From NCBI GenBank assembly GCA_948567375.1, contig OX419756.1, positions 46,416,552-46,480,551 on the forward strand: a stretch of 64,000 nt of DNA. The letters are read 5' to 3'. How positions within the stretch are numbered: position 1 is the stretch's first letter; each line of letters begins with the position of its first letter. A model generated the notes under the pieces. The model saw nothing but the letters and a program-made list of their open reading frames with translations, ran no database searches and was not told where the DNA came from. This DNA is from Lunularia cruciata. Lineage: Eukaryota; Streptophyta; Marchantiopsida; Lunulariales; Lunulariaceae. The position numbers and the translations under genes were made by a program. This document shows positions 46,517 to 56,780 of the stretch, piece after piece.

Positions 46517-47187
46517 TAAGTTTTCACTTTGTCCTCAAAGTGAAGGTCTCTCTACCTTCTATGGTACATCTTCAACTTATCATGGTTAATCCTATCAAAG
46601 TGTCTTCCTCCCAACTCCTTGAGATCATAGGTGTAATTGCCCCACACCTTCTCTACTATGAAAGGTCCAAAGTACTTAGGCAAAAACTTCTTTTGCACTC
46701 TCTTGAATCAAATGGAATCAAACAACATTACCCAATCACCTTCTTTGAAAGGCTCCACCTTCTTCTTGCCTTGCCTCTTGTCATAGCTCTCCTTTTGTTT
46801 CCTTTGGGCTTGCTCCACTCGAACCATAGCAACTGCTCTTGCCTCTTCCAACTCCATGAGTTGATCCTTCCTTGACTTCCCTGCATCACTTCCTTGTGCT
46901 TTCTTCAATCTCCTATGAATGCTTTGGAAGGTAGGAAGATCAAAGTGAATAGGTAAGGTAGACTCAATACCATACACCAATTAGAATGGAGAATATCCAG
47001 TGGAAGTCTTCATGGTTGTCCTATACTCCCACAAAACTGCATGAATCCTCTTGTCCCAATGATGTTTAGCCCCCTCCATTTCTGCATCTTTGGCCAACAT
47101 CATGCACAAGGTCTGATTGGTTCTCTCTGCCAAGCCATTGGAATTTGGCTTATAGGATGTAGTTACTCTATGTGTGATAGAGAAATG
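46517..47187 (-). pseudogene. D1 integrase C-terminal part after the internal stop
   Basis: Continues in the gag-pol frame beyond the TGA at 47188. It contains the NGLAERTNQT region with the DDE Glu, then VLWEYRTTMKTSTGYSPF and a basic tail. An in-frame TAA occurs near 46981, where D2 keeps a Gln codon. A further in-frame TGA occurs at about 46708. So three stops separate the 3' third of integrase in this copy. Confidence 0.85.
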
Positions 47188-50100
47188 TCATAGCATGGCT
47201 GTAGTAATGCTTCCTGTAAACTCTCCTCCTCTATCAGAAACCAACTCCAAAGGGCATCCAAACCTAGTGATAATGCGTTCATAAAGAAATCTACCCACTT
47301 CATCTTCATTCTTGTCCCTCAATGGTCTAGCCTCAACCCACTTGGTAAGGTAATCAGTAACTACCACAATGTACCGATTGTTCCTTGGGGTTCTATTGAG
47401 AGGTCCTACAAAATCAATTCCCCACTTCTCAAAAGGTCCTAGCAATGGAATTGATCTAAGTGGTGGAGTGGATGTAGACTTTCTAGCAAAAGCTTGACAA
47501 ACATGACAAGTTTTGCAATAATCAAGACAATCCTTGAAAATCCCTCTCCAATGGTAACCTGCATCTAGAATCTTGAAAGCAGTCACCTTTCCTGCAAAGT
47601 GTCCTCCACATACTAAACCTTCATGAAACTCCTTTATGAGTAGGATAGACTCTTCCTTACCCACTGCTCTTCGAAGTAGACCATCTGCTCCTTGGTGAAA
47701 AAGAATATCCTCCACCATTGTGTAAGGTCTAGATCTTGTTGCAAGGGCCTTCCTCTCCCTAGCATGCATCCCTTCTGGATAGTTACCTCTTGTCACAAAA
47801 TCCACAATCTCCTTGTACTCCATTGGAATCTCTTGAGTGACTGAGATTGTCATGAGCTCCTCATCCGGGAAGGAATCATCTATTGGCTCATCTCCATCAT
47901 GATCATAGGCTCTAGATAACAAATCAGCATTTGCATGTTTCTTTCCTGGCCTATCCTCAATTGTGTAGTCATACTCAGACAAGAGTATCATCCACCTTGC
48001 TAGTCTCCCTTCAACATTAGGCTTGTTGAAGATGTACTTCAAAGCCTTGTGATCCGTGACAATTGTGGCTTTCCCTCCAATCAAGTAGTGTCTAAACTTC
48101 TTGAGACCAAAGATCACTGCCAACCCTTCTCTCTCTGTGACAGAGTAGTTCTTCTCTGCTGAAACCATCTGCCTACTAGCATAAGCTATTGGATGATCAT
48201 GCCCATCTTGGTCTAATTGACTAAGAGTGCATCCTATAGCTACATTAGAAGCATCTATGTAGAGGATGAAAGGCTTACTCCAATCAGGTTTAGCAAGAAT
48301 TGGAGCTACAACAAGGGATTGCTTGAGCTCCTCAAAAGCTTTGAGAGCCTCCTTGTCTTCCAAAATCACCATGTAATCTACACCCTTCTTCATGTAGATG
48401 GTCAATGCATAAGCCTTGTTGGAAAATGAGAAGATGAACCTCCTATAGTACCCAACCATTCCCAAGAATTGGCGTAACTTTGTCAAGCTTGAAGGGAATG
48501 GAAGGTCTGAGATTTTCCTCACCTTCTCAGGATCAACTGCTATTCCATCCTTGGAGATGATGTGCCCCAAAAGTAGACCTTCTTCACATCCAAAAATGCA
48601 CTTCTCTGGGTTGAGTGATGCATTTGCCTCATCCAAGCGTTGCAAGACTTTGATTAGGTGCTCAAAGTGCTCCTCCTTGCTCCCATAGACACAAAAGTCA
48701 TCAATGAAATCTCTCACAAATTTCCCAATGAAAGGTTCAAATACCTTGTTCATGAACCGTTGGAATGTGGCTGGAGCATTGCAAAGCCCAAAAGGCATGA
48801 CCTTGAAAGCGTAAGTTCCCCAAGGTGTGGTGAATGTGGTGAGTTGTTGATGCTCTGGTGCAATCTTTATTTGGTTATATCCACTATAACCATCTCCAAA
48901 ACTGTACCTCTCATGACCTGCAACCTCCTCCAAGATCTCATCAATGAATGGCAATGGGTAGTAGTCCTTCTTGGTAACAGCATTAAGCTTCTTGTAATCC
49001 ACACATACCCAAAGCTTGCCATTCTTTTTCTTCACAATGACAATTGGAGACACCCATTCTGAATTCTCCACCTCAAAGATAAATCCAGCCTCCTTGAGCT
49101 TATCAATCTCCTCCTTCACAACCAAAGATATTGGTGGGCTAATGCGACGTTGCTTTTGGCGGATTGGTCTTGCATGTGACTCCACCTCTATCTTGTGCTC
49201 CTCCAAGGTGACTTCCTTCAAATCCTTGTAACTAAAAGCAAACACATGGATGAACTTGCGGAAAATCTCCTCAAATCTCACCTTCTCCTCCTTGGTAACA
49301 TTTGGGCCATACTTGAGGGTAGATAACCTTCTCTCTACCTCCTCAAGTGTCAATGGTGATTTATCTGGGTCCTTCAAAACCTCTGGCTTAGGTGCAAAAT
49401 CCATAGCACACAAGGGATACACATCTGAATCAGATTCTGATTCATCTTCCTCCGTGGAAGTCTCCTCTTCCATGCTTGTGTCCACACCTGAAGCTCCTTC
49501 TTCAGAATCTGATTCCCAATAATTAGAAGATGGGGTATCTGAATGTGAAGTGTTGGTGGTGTTAGTCACAGGAACAGTGACTCTATGGTTTGATGGCCCA
49601 ATCCTCAAGTACCCTTTGTGCCATCGATCAGTTGTGCGTGCTGCTCTCAACCATGGCCTCCCAAGAAGTAAGTCATAGCTTGAATCCTTCAAGACTTGGA
49701 AAGTCATGAGATTTTGAACTCCCATAACTGAAACTACCACCTTATCCATCACCCCTACTGGTCGAACTTGTTGCTTGTTTGCCATGCTCACCACAAATGT
49801 TGAAGGTCTTGAGGGTATCATACCCAACTTCTTCATCAACCTTTCTGACATGGCATTCACTGCTGATCCTCCATCAACCAATGCATCCTTGATGTTGTGA
49901 CCATTCACTCTCACATCAATCTTGGAGGCATATTCACAAGCCTCCCATGGTGCTGGCTTGGCATCCACCACCCCCATTGATACTGGAACTTTTGCCTTCT
50001 TCTTCTTTTTGCTCCTTGTAGAACTCAAACCACCTCTAAGCTCCTTTCTCAAGGTAGGGTTCAAAGCAATTAATTGGCCCACTGTGATGTTAGCCTTGTG

Positions 50101-51378
50101 ACTTCCAACATCCTCCAACACATTGTAGTTCCATTGTTGCTTTGAGATCAAGAAGTCCTCCATCCCCAACTTCTTCCTTGGAGTCTTTGTTGTTGATGGT
50201 GTTGAGGTGCGAGTGCTCCTAGTAGACATAGGAGTATCCTTGCTTGAAGTAAATCCTTGAGAAGAGTGAACATCCTCTGCAAAACGAGCTCTCTTCTTCT
50301 CTTGTGCCAAAAGCTCCAAATTAAGACCCTTGGAGTTTGAGCACTCTCCCTTCTCATACTTGCTCTCAACCACATCTATGGATGCTATCCCCTTACCTTT
50401 GTTGGGATTAGGAGCCACTTGGGTTTCACTACCTCCCTCTTTCCCTCTATTGGCTCCCTCATAACCCCTTCCTCCATGGTAAGTGGAATTTGGGCAATTC
50501 CTTTGGATATGGCCTCTTCCTCCACAACCAAAACAATTTCTATCATTGAAATTGTTGGCTGGTTGGCCTCCTCTATATGGATAGTTTCCATAACTCCTAG
50601 GTCCTCTCCCTACATTCTGATCCACCTCTCTCTTCTCCCATAGTTGCACCACATTGATCTTGAGATCCGCAAGTTGTTCTGTGATGGTTTGGAGTGGATC
50701 TTTTGGTGGAGGTGCAAGAATTGGAGCAACTACTACTTGTGGTGCAACCCTTGTCACCAAAGTATCAGAAGTTCCACCATACTTGTAGCCTTGAGGAGGA
50801 TGCACAATCTCCTTCATCACCAAATCACTCTCATCCCCTTCCAAACTCTCCTCCATACGAATTACGATCTTGATAGCTTCAACCTTGGAAGAAGGTTTCT
50901 CATATCTCACCTTGCTTCTAATTTGTGGTCTCAATCCTCCCACAAAATTCTTGGTGAGCATGGCCCCTATGCCAATCATTGTAGTCTCCACATCATCCCC
51001 ACCCTTCCTCAACACTATGCGAAATCTGGACTCCAACTTTTCCACTCTTTCCACATAGACCCTCACTTTCTCTCCATCTCCTTGCTTGAGAAATGTAACC
51101 TCACTCATCAATCTCTCATAACTCTCATCAGGAAGAAAGTTCATAATGAGTGCTGAAGTCAAAGTCTCCCAAGACTCCTCTTCCCCCTCTCTCCTCTCTC
51201 TCTTTTGGTATTCTGACTCATACCATGTAAGTGCTGCATCCTCAAAGAAATCTGGTAATAATGAGGCCCACTCATTCTTCCTCCTCTCATTGTTTCCTAT
51301 GCAAGCTCTCTTGAAGTCTCTCACAAAGGCCTCCACATCTTCTCCATCCTTGCCAAAGAAAACCGGAAGTTTCCCCAT
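47188..51378 (-). CDS. D1 gag-pol polyprotein, 1396 residues, ending at a stop inside integrase
   Basis: Gag and pol are in one frame. Gag core is about residues 1-200. A zinc knuckle CFGCGGRGHIQRNC is at 282-295. Protease has VDGGSA at 501-506, an Asp-Gly-Gly variant of the usual DTG/DSG site. Reverse transcriptase spans about 740-930, with YSFGDGYSGYNQ and catalytic FIDD at 891-894. RNase H Asp1042, Glu1092/1094 and Asp1109 are visible. Integrase has H1252, H1260, C1291, C1294 and the first two catalytic Asp (D1322, D1382). The third, Glu, lies past the TGA at 47188-47190, so the product as read lacks a complete integrase. The uninterrupted 4.2-kb frame fits the young age. Start ATG at 51378 is the first in frame after the leader. 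Confidence 0.95.
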   Translation of the reverse strand: MGKLPVFFGKDGEDVEAFVRDFKRACIGNNERRKNEWASLLPDFFEDAALTWYESEYQKRERREGEEESWETLTSALIMNFLPDESYERLMSEVTFLKQGDGEKVRVYVERVEKLESRFRIVLRKGGDDVETTMIGIGAMLTKNFVGGLRPQIRSKVRYEKPSSKVEAIKIVIRMEESLEGDESDLVMKEIVHPPQGYKYGGTSDTLVTRVAPQVVVAPILAPPPKDPLQTITEQLADLKINVVQLWEKREVDQNVGRGPRSYGNYPYRGGQPANNFNDRNCFGCGGRGHIQRNCPNSTYHGGRGYEGANRGKEGGSETQVAPNPNKGKGIASIDVVESKYEKGECSNSKGLNLELLAQEKKRARFAEDVHSSQGFTSSKDTPMSTRSTRTSTPSTTKTPRKKLGMEDFLISKQQWNYNVLEDVGSHKANITVGQLIALNPTLRKELRGGLSSTRSKKKKKAKVPVSMGVVDAKPAPWEACEYASKIDVRVNGHNIKDALVDGGSAVNAMSERLMKKLGMIPSRPSTFVVSMANKQQVRPVGVMDKVVVSVMGVQNLMTFQVLKDSSYDLLLGRPWLRAARTTDRWHKGYLRIGPSNHRVTVPVTNTTNTSHSDTPSSNYWESDSEEGASGVDTSMEEETSTEEDESESDSDVYPLCAMDFAPKPEVLKDPDKSPLTLEEVERRLSTLKYGPNVTKEEKVRFEEIFRKFIHVFAFSYKDLKEVTLEEHKIEVESHARPIRQKQRRISPPISLVVKEEIDKLKEAGFIFEVENSEWVSPIVIVKKKNGKLWVCVDYKKLNAVTKKDYYPLPFIDEILEEVAGHERYSFGDGYSGYNQIKIAPEHQQLTTFTTPWGTYAFKVMPFGLCNAPATFQRFMNKVFEPFIGKFVRDFIDDFCVYGSKEEHFEHLIKVLQRLDEANASLNPEKCIFGCEEGLLLGHIISKDGIAVDPEKVRKISDLPFPSSLTKLRQFLGMVGYYRRFIFSFSNKAYALTIYMKKGVDYMVILEDKEALKAFEELKQSLVVAPILAKPDWSKPFILYIDASNVAIGCTLSQLDQDGHDHPIAYASRQMVSAEKNYSVTEREGLAVIFGLKKFRHYLIGGKATIVTDHKALKYIFNKPNVEGRLARWMILLSEYDYTIEDRPGKKHANADLLSRAYDHDGDEPIDDSFPDEELMTISVTQEIPMEYKEIVDFVTRGNYPEGMHARERKALATRSRPYTMVEDILFHQGADGLLRRAVGKEESILLIKEFHEGLVCGGHFAGKVTAFKILDAGYHWRGIFKDCLDYCKTCHVCQAFARKSTSTPPLRSIPLLGPFEKWGIDFVGPLNRTPRNNRYIVVVTDYLTKWVEARPLRDKNEDEVGRFLYERIITRFGCPLELVSDRGGEFTGSITTAML

Positions 51379-51614
51379 CTTAACCCCTCACTATCTTTCT
51401 TTTCTCTTAATTTTTTTTTTTCTCTTTTCTTTTCTCTCACTCTATTACTAATAGAGTATATACATGACTAACACCATTTGAGAATAATCCACTCTAGGGA
51501 ACACAAAAGGTTCAGGTTGCTCCAAGATTTCTATAGCAACATCAAATCCTAGAGTGCATATTAATCTAACTCTCATGGATAGTTTATCCATAAGTTAAAA
51601 GATTATCTCCATCA

Positions 51615-52112
51615 CTAATCTTGAGAACTAGCTGATGAAGGTGGTAGTATTTCTGTAGCTATACTAAGACTCTCTCCAAGATCCTTCACCAAAGTTTCCA
51701 AAAGTGCTTTTACTCCACTACACTCATGTCCTTTTGGAAGTCCTTCAACTCCACAAACCTCACACAACTCCTTAGTCTTAGATCTTCTCCCTCCCAATCT
51801 TGGTGAAGAAGGTCCAACATGCAAACCCAAGTCAAGTAAGCCTCTCCTTTCCCTCAATCTCTTGCTCTCAAAGGTTAATGGACATGAACTTGCCTTATGT
51901 CCCTTCTCTCCACATAGAAAGCACTTAGACTCACTCTTTCCTCCAAGTGGTGTAGGTTTTTGGATCCTCTCAACACTCTCTTCAAATTCTATTGTAAACT
52001 CTCTTTTCCTCAAATCCACCCCTACAATCACCTCAAACCCTTGGGGAACCTTGCATAATCTCAATTTCCACTCTTGATGACCCTCCATGTTCCCAAAGAT
52101 GAATCTAAACAC
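51615..52112 (-). CDS. D1 accessory ORF with two zinc-binding motifs, upstream of gag-pol
   Basis: Open from 52112 (a GTG just after a TGA), with first ATG at 52088 giving about 157 residues. Numbering from 52112, it has a retroviral-type knuckle CFLCGEKGHKASSC at 64-77 and a second cluster CEVCG...GHEC (C117, C120, H129, C131). In between lies the Arg-rich RLRERRGLLDLG. It sits between the primer site and gag-pol, about 240 bp ahead of gag, on the same strand. An open piece in another frame (52249-52061) ends inside it and reads protein-like (VVIKCGKFQRTV), so the original protein may have been longer and suffered a frameshift. Extra ORFs in this position are known in the Ogre/Tat group of plant gypsy elements. 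Role unknown: nucleic-acid binding is the natural guess. Confidence 0.6.
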   Translation of the reverse strand: MFRFIFGNMEGHQEWKLRLCKVPQGFEVIVGVDLRKREFTIEFEESVERIQKPTPLGGKSESKCFLCGEKGHKASSCPLTFESKRLRERRGLLDLGLHVGPSSPRLGGRRSKTKELCEVCGVEGLPKGHECSGVKALLETLVKDLGESLSIATEILPPSSASSQD

Positions 52113-52925
52113 TCAAACATGCTTTTTGTTGATCTCAAACTTCTCATGCATGAGATCTCCACTCTGCAGAATTGACCCTTCCTCACAATGTCACTCAAAT
52201 CTCCCAACGAATATGTCACAGTCCTCTGAAATTTTCCACACTTGATCACAACTCTAGGGCGTCCCTCCCTGCAAAATTTTAGATCTTTTCATCGAGCCAT
52301 TTGGCCTAGACACCTTTCTATTCAGCACCCATATTTCAGATTTGGTCTGAAAACCACCCCCCTCACTTCAAAAACTCATTTCTCCCTGCACAAGAACGAT
52401 CTCTCTCTAATTTGTGTGGCAGCAGGTAGGATACAATGCACTGAAGTTTCTTGGAAATTTTCAGGACAATTCACTAAAAATTGAAGAAATGGCAGACTCT
52501 GTACAATTTTCCAGAGAGCATGCAGTTGCGGGAGCACTTTACCCTATCAACTTTCAAAAATTCTAGCCCAGTGCGCATAGAAGTTCTCTCAATAATTTCA
52601 AGTGTGCTAACTGAAAGATAACCCAAGCTATCATGTGTAGAAATCTCAAGTCCAGATCTCAAACTTGAGATTTTGCCCAAAATCACCTTAATCCCCAAAA
52701 TCTGCAATCCACCTCACACAATCTCTCCAATTCCTCTCATGTGTACAAGATGTACAAAATCACCTCAAAGACATCATAATGAACTACAGGGTATACAAAT
52801 GGATCTTGGTTCTCTAACATAAGTTCAGCCCTCTCCTCTCCTAATGTTCTCTCCAAGTGAGCTCTCATAGCCTCCTTCTGCCTAATGTAGAATTGGACGC
52901 GGAACATTATCTTGCCTTCTAGAGA

Positions 52926-52943
52926 GGTCCCGGCAACGGAACC
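52926..52943 (-). other. Primer-binding site of D1 (Asp tRNA-like)
   Basis: In element orientation GGTTCCGTTGCCGGGACC lies 5 nt after the 5' LTR. The core CCGTTGCCGGG fits the 3' end of plant tRNA-Asp, with mismatches next to the terminal TGG. tRNA-Asp priming is common in some plant gypsy lineages such as Athila. Confidence 0.7.
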
Positions 52944-52948
52944 AAAAA

Positions 52949-53640
52949 TGTGAGCCGGCCTGTCTCTCACTCAGGATGAACCTCTGATGGCTATTATGGT
53001 AGCGCACCATGGACTAAGAAGGCAAGGAACCCCAACTCCATCATACTCCTCCAAGGCTAACACTCCAAGACTCAAGACATTGCTCACTAGAGAACTCAAT
53101 GAGAGAGAGATAGTTGCAAATGAAAGGATGATGAGTACCTCCTCACTCCTTGTTTATATACTTGTGAAATAGTTACGTACCAAAGTTACTAATTACCGTA
53201 GTAACTCAAGTTACTAGACTAAAAGTCAAGTAAAGTCAAAAAGTAGAAAGGAATATCCATTCACATGGGCATATTCTCCTAAGCATGTGGTCTTATCTTG
53301 ACCCAACCACTAAGTCAAGGATTCCTTCACATGGGCTATCCTTGGACTAAAGAAGAATCCAAAACAAAAAGGCTTGCGGGCCCAAGAGTTCTCAACTCTT
53401 TCCTCAAAGCCAAACACCTAGGAATAATACCAAGTCAACACACTAAAATCCAAAATAGTGGTGCTCATCTTTTCTACTTCCTCTAAAGTAAGGTCCCATC
53501 TATCTTAGCTATGACTAACTTTAGCTAACCATGACTAATATAGAACCATCCTTTATCTCTATATAAATAATATCTCTTAAGTACTTGTAATACCAAGCTA
53601 AATATCACAATACCACACACATGCACAAATGGGTGTTACA
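52949..53640 (-). repeat. 5' LTR of D1
   Basis: 692 bp. A strong TATA box reads TATATAAA on the minus strand (53160-53153). It lies about 200 bp before the LTR end, a normal position for the promoter at the U3/R border. Confidence 0.95.
53153..53160 (-). promoter_or_regulatory. TATA box of the D1 5' LTR
   Basis: TATATAAA within CAAGTATATAAACAAGG on the minus strand. It is preserved in all four D LTRs of the window. Confidence 0.6.
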
Positions 53641-53644
53641 GTAC

Positions 53645-54700
53645 GCAGTGGGTTTACTCGGAGTGGTGCTCGGTATCAACTTGTATCTCAGGTCCTAGTG
53701 AGGGAGGAGATTGACTCTGAGTTAGAGTTTGACACAAGAGCTGATTCAATTGAGAGTGCACTTGGTGTGTCCGCACCGTTGTTGTGGGACATGGACGAGA
53801 TTTATGGGGCCTCCAAAGGCCCTAAGCGTTACTCTGTTACAATGGGTACCATTGAGTTAGATGACTTCATCCAGGAGTTCAAGTTCATGGAGGATGAGGT
53901 GGTAGAGGTGGTGGTAGAGGATCTACACCTAGTAGGGGTGCAGTACCTGCCCTTACTTCTGACACAGCTATGGCTACTCGGATTGAACAGTTGGAGCAAA
54001 GATTGGCTAGTATGGCTATTGCTCAAAGGAGATCAAATTGGGTGTTGAGGCTTCCACCTCATATGTTGGTGATAGAGATGCTTTGGACTTCATGTGCGGA
54101 GCAGCATAGGTGGATGCATCTGCAGTAGTGACTAGGAGTGCAGTACGTGCTCCAGAGCGTAGAGGAGCATCAGTGGAGTTGGACCCACAAAGAGGAGAGG
54201 TTGGGAGACAGGTCAGACTTCCCCAGTCTTTCACGCTATCTGAGGCATTGCAGACAACATCCATGGTTCCTAGACGTCCCAGTGCAGGTGTGGTAGGTGG
54301 TGATGGAGTACATGATGGACTACCTACTAGTCAACCACCTACTACTACACAGACTGAGTCTAGCATGATGTTGGGGGCAGCTCAGTTGATTATGCGGCAT
54401 CTTTTGTTTTCAGCCAGTGACATGTTTACATTGGGGGTTGACCCAGCCCCAATGTTCCGGTTGGCTACCATGTTGTGTGAGAGTAGGGATGGTGCAGTTC
54501 CTACTACTAGAGCAGATGTGGTTGGTAGTGGAGCTAACTTGGTTGAGGAGCATGGGATCCGTTCAGCGACCAGTGGTTTATGGCAGGCAGCAACGGCTAG
54601 ACTAGAGGAGTTGCCAGCTAGACCGGCCTTTGAGAGAGCGCGGTTTACACCTGGTGTTGTCCTATTGGATAACCAGAGGGGGATTTTTGGTTGGTGGGAC
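53645..54700 (+). pseudogene. Element C gag remnant with large internal deletion
   Basis: Resumes with RSGFTRSGARYQLVSQ, continues to DDFIQEF, then jumps at 53880 to the Gly/Arg-rich end of gag. Compared with element A, text matching about 15717-16768 is missing, including the capsid core and both zinc knuckles. The rest follows A to the linker before protease. The D1 LTR end supplies an in-frame ATG (53629), producing a chance fused ORF 53629-54048. Confidence 0.75.
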
Positions 54701-55428
54701 CTTTAGGGAAGGTCTATACACCACAGGGACCTTTAGGGAAGGTCTATACACCACAGAGAGTCTTGTTAGACTCTGGTGCGCAACCCCTTATGTTGGGGAA
54801 GGCTGTAGTTGTCGGTCTGGAGTTACGGAAGACTGATGTGGAAAGGTGTCCATTTCAGATCCAGACATCTCTAGGTGGTGGTTTGACACAGTACATCACA
54901 CGTGGAGAGCTTGTTGTCCTGGTTCAGCCTGGTCATCCGACTGATAGCTTGGTGGTGAGAGCTCAGGTTATTGCGAGGATAGTTGAGTCATATGATGTGC
55001 TAGTTGGGGGAGCAGTGTTATACCCTATGGGTTTCAGCATTGACTATTGGGAGGAGACAACCTCTTATGGACCTGGTTGGCAGTCTGGTGAGGGACGGGT
55101 ACGTCGCCTACCAGTACGCTTTAGTAGTGGCAGTCTTGGCTCACTATAGTCCGGGACCATGGCAACATCAGTTTTAGCTTTTAGTGGTGCAGTTACTTGG
55201 CCTGGTGACTTGTTGGAGGGGAATGCTCATGCAGAGGATACTCTAGTACCAGAGGAGATCACTTGGCTTTGGAGTATGAGTGGGATTGTTCCATCCACCT
55301 TGGATGTTCCATTGTGGAGTTTAGAAGAGGCATTGCAGCAACATACAGATCAATTGGTGCAGTAGGCTTGGAGTGGAGCCTTTGTACTATCACGAGATGA
55401 GTGTGAGGATAAGCCTCAAGAGGCGATT
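54701..55428 (+). pseudogene. Element C protease region
   Basis: LLDSGAQPLMLG is intact at about 54761-54796, followed by LVGGAVLYPMGF. A 30-bp tandem duplication (ACCTTTAGGGAAGGTCTATA text, twice, about 54698-54755) precedes it. Stops at about 55147 and 55365 separate it from the methyltransferase frame. Confidence 0.75.
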
Positions 55429-56500
55429 GCTTTGACACCTCTGGATACCACACTCATTGCTTGGCAATATCCAGTAGAGGGGATATGTCTATTGGAGTTG
55501 TTTGGTGGGATCAGCACCGGACTAGCTGCGGTGTTACAGGTGAGTATACGAGTACAGAGGTACTTGTATGTAGAGAGAGATGAGACTGCTAGGCAAGTCT
55601 CTCTACATCATGTGGCACACTTGGCCTATCGGTATCCGGAGTTATTACCGATATCAGCAGTCAGAGGTTACCAAAAGGCCTTACCAAGAGACATTTCCTT
55701 ACTGGGGGCGCATGACCTAGAGAAACATGGGCCTATTCACTTGGTGATTTTTGGATGGCCATGTCAGGGACATACACATGCGGGCCGCGGTTTGGGTATT
55801 CAGGATCCTTGTTCTGGTGTGTTTTGGGAGATGTTACGGATACTACGACATCTCCAGGTTCATCAGTCTACTTCTCTAGCTTACCTTTTGGAGAACATTC
55901 CATTGATGGGTGATTCTCGCACTAGAGTGGTGGCGAGTACACATCAGGTCCATTCATGGATGGGACCTGCTGTATTGTTAGATGCAGCCAGAGTGGGATC
56001 ACGGGCTCATCATCTTCATCTTTGGTGGACGAACCTCTTACCCAGAGAGGTTCTACAGCGTAGTTATGATGGGATTTAGCGACTAGACCACATTCTTGTT
56101 GATGATCACTTGGATGCTGGACGTTAGTCTCACACAGTGGTAGTGGCTGATAGGTCACCTATGGCAGTGGTGAACCTAGTTGGACAGCCTAGAGTTGCAT
56201 TTCCCACACTCATGAGTTTCCCAAGCTCTCATGCTTTTCGAGAGGGAGGACCTGGACTTGTTTGGGACTCACAGTTACAGTAGTTGGTGGAGCCCAATGC
56301 TGATGAGAGAGAGCAGGCGATGGGTTTTTGCACCAGAATTACCGCTGTTCCAGTAGTGTCAGAGGCATCTAGGCGTCAGGTGTTAGGTCAGGCTATGGAC
56401 CTAAACTGTTTGACCTGGATTGTGAGCCTTGGCTTGGCAGAGCAGCGTAGGATGCGCTTGATAGGCATCACCACTCAGACACTTGTGAGCCTTGTGCCTA
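55429..56500 (+). pseudogene. Element C cytosine-C5 DNA methyltransferase domain (best-preserved copy)
   Basis: One open frame, 55432-56079 (215 residues), covers motifs I to VIII. It shows LELFGGISTGLAAVL from about 55489, YLYVERDE, HLVIFGWPCQGHT with the catalytic Cys codon at 55762-55764, DPCSGVFWEML, LLENIP with EN at 55891-55896, and SRAHHLHLWWTNL near 56000. A TAG at 56077-56079 then splits off the C-terminal part. That part continues with AMGFCTRITAVP and LGQAMDLNCLTWI (motif X-like) to about 56430. The basic pair expected in motif VIII (QxRxR in active enzymes) reads H-L-H here and C-L-C in A, both one C-to-T or G-to-A step from Arg codons. It is unlikely to be active as it stands, but the fold is unmistakable. 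It lies between protease and RT. Confidence 0.9.
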
Positions 56501-56780
56501 TCAAGACGATTCAAGCACATGCTGGGGGCGATGGACCGAGTGGACATGGTATTCTTGGGACACATCCAATAGCTACTAGGGAGAGTGGTCTACTTGGAGT
56601 CCATCCAGGTGAGCGTGTGCTACTTGGATTACACCCTTGGTCCACATGGGATGCAGCTAGAGGACGTGTGGAGCTTGCAGCCAGAGTGGAGGGAGTTTTT
56701 CACACAGAGGTTGGGACTTCTAGTGGTCGGGAGCATGACACTATTGCTCCCAAGGGCCCAGTGTAGTAGCCAGTCAGTAC

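Larger units (their letters stand above)
45812..53640 (-). mobile_element. Element D1: complete young Ty3/gypsy retrotransposon
   Basis: The LTRs are both 692 bp (45812-46503 and 52949-53640) with two differences seen by eye, so the insertion is recent. GTAC flanks both sides (45808-45811, 53641-53644). The element is oriented leftwards: 5' LTR on the right, primer site 52926-52943, accessory ORF, gag-pol, polypurine tract, 3' LTR on the left. It splits element C, whose text rejoins exactly across it. Confidence 0.97.

Noticed and set aside
52987-53486. Small ORFs repeated at 45850, 46161, 52987, 53298, 56935, 57249, 62540 and 62878
   Set aside because: They recur only because they lie inside the D LTR. 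Nothing suggests translation.
53629-54048. 139-residue ORF as an independent gene
   Set aside because: It starts in the D1 LTR and continues into gag remnants. It is a chance fusion.
55432-56079. Methyltransferase as a normal host gene
   Set aside because: It is flanked by retrotransposon protease and RT in three copies at the same position, so it is element cargo.
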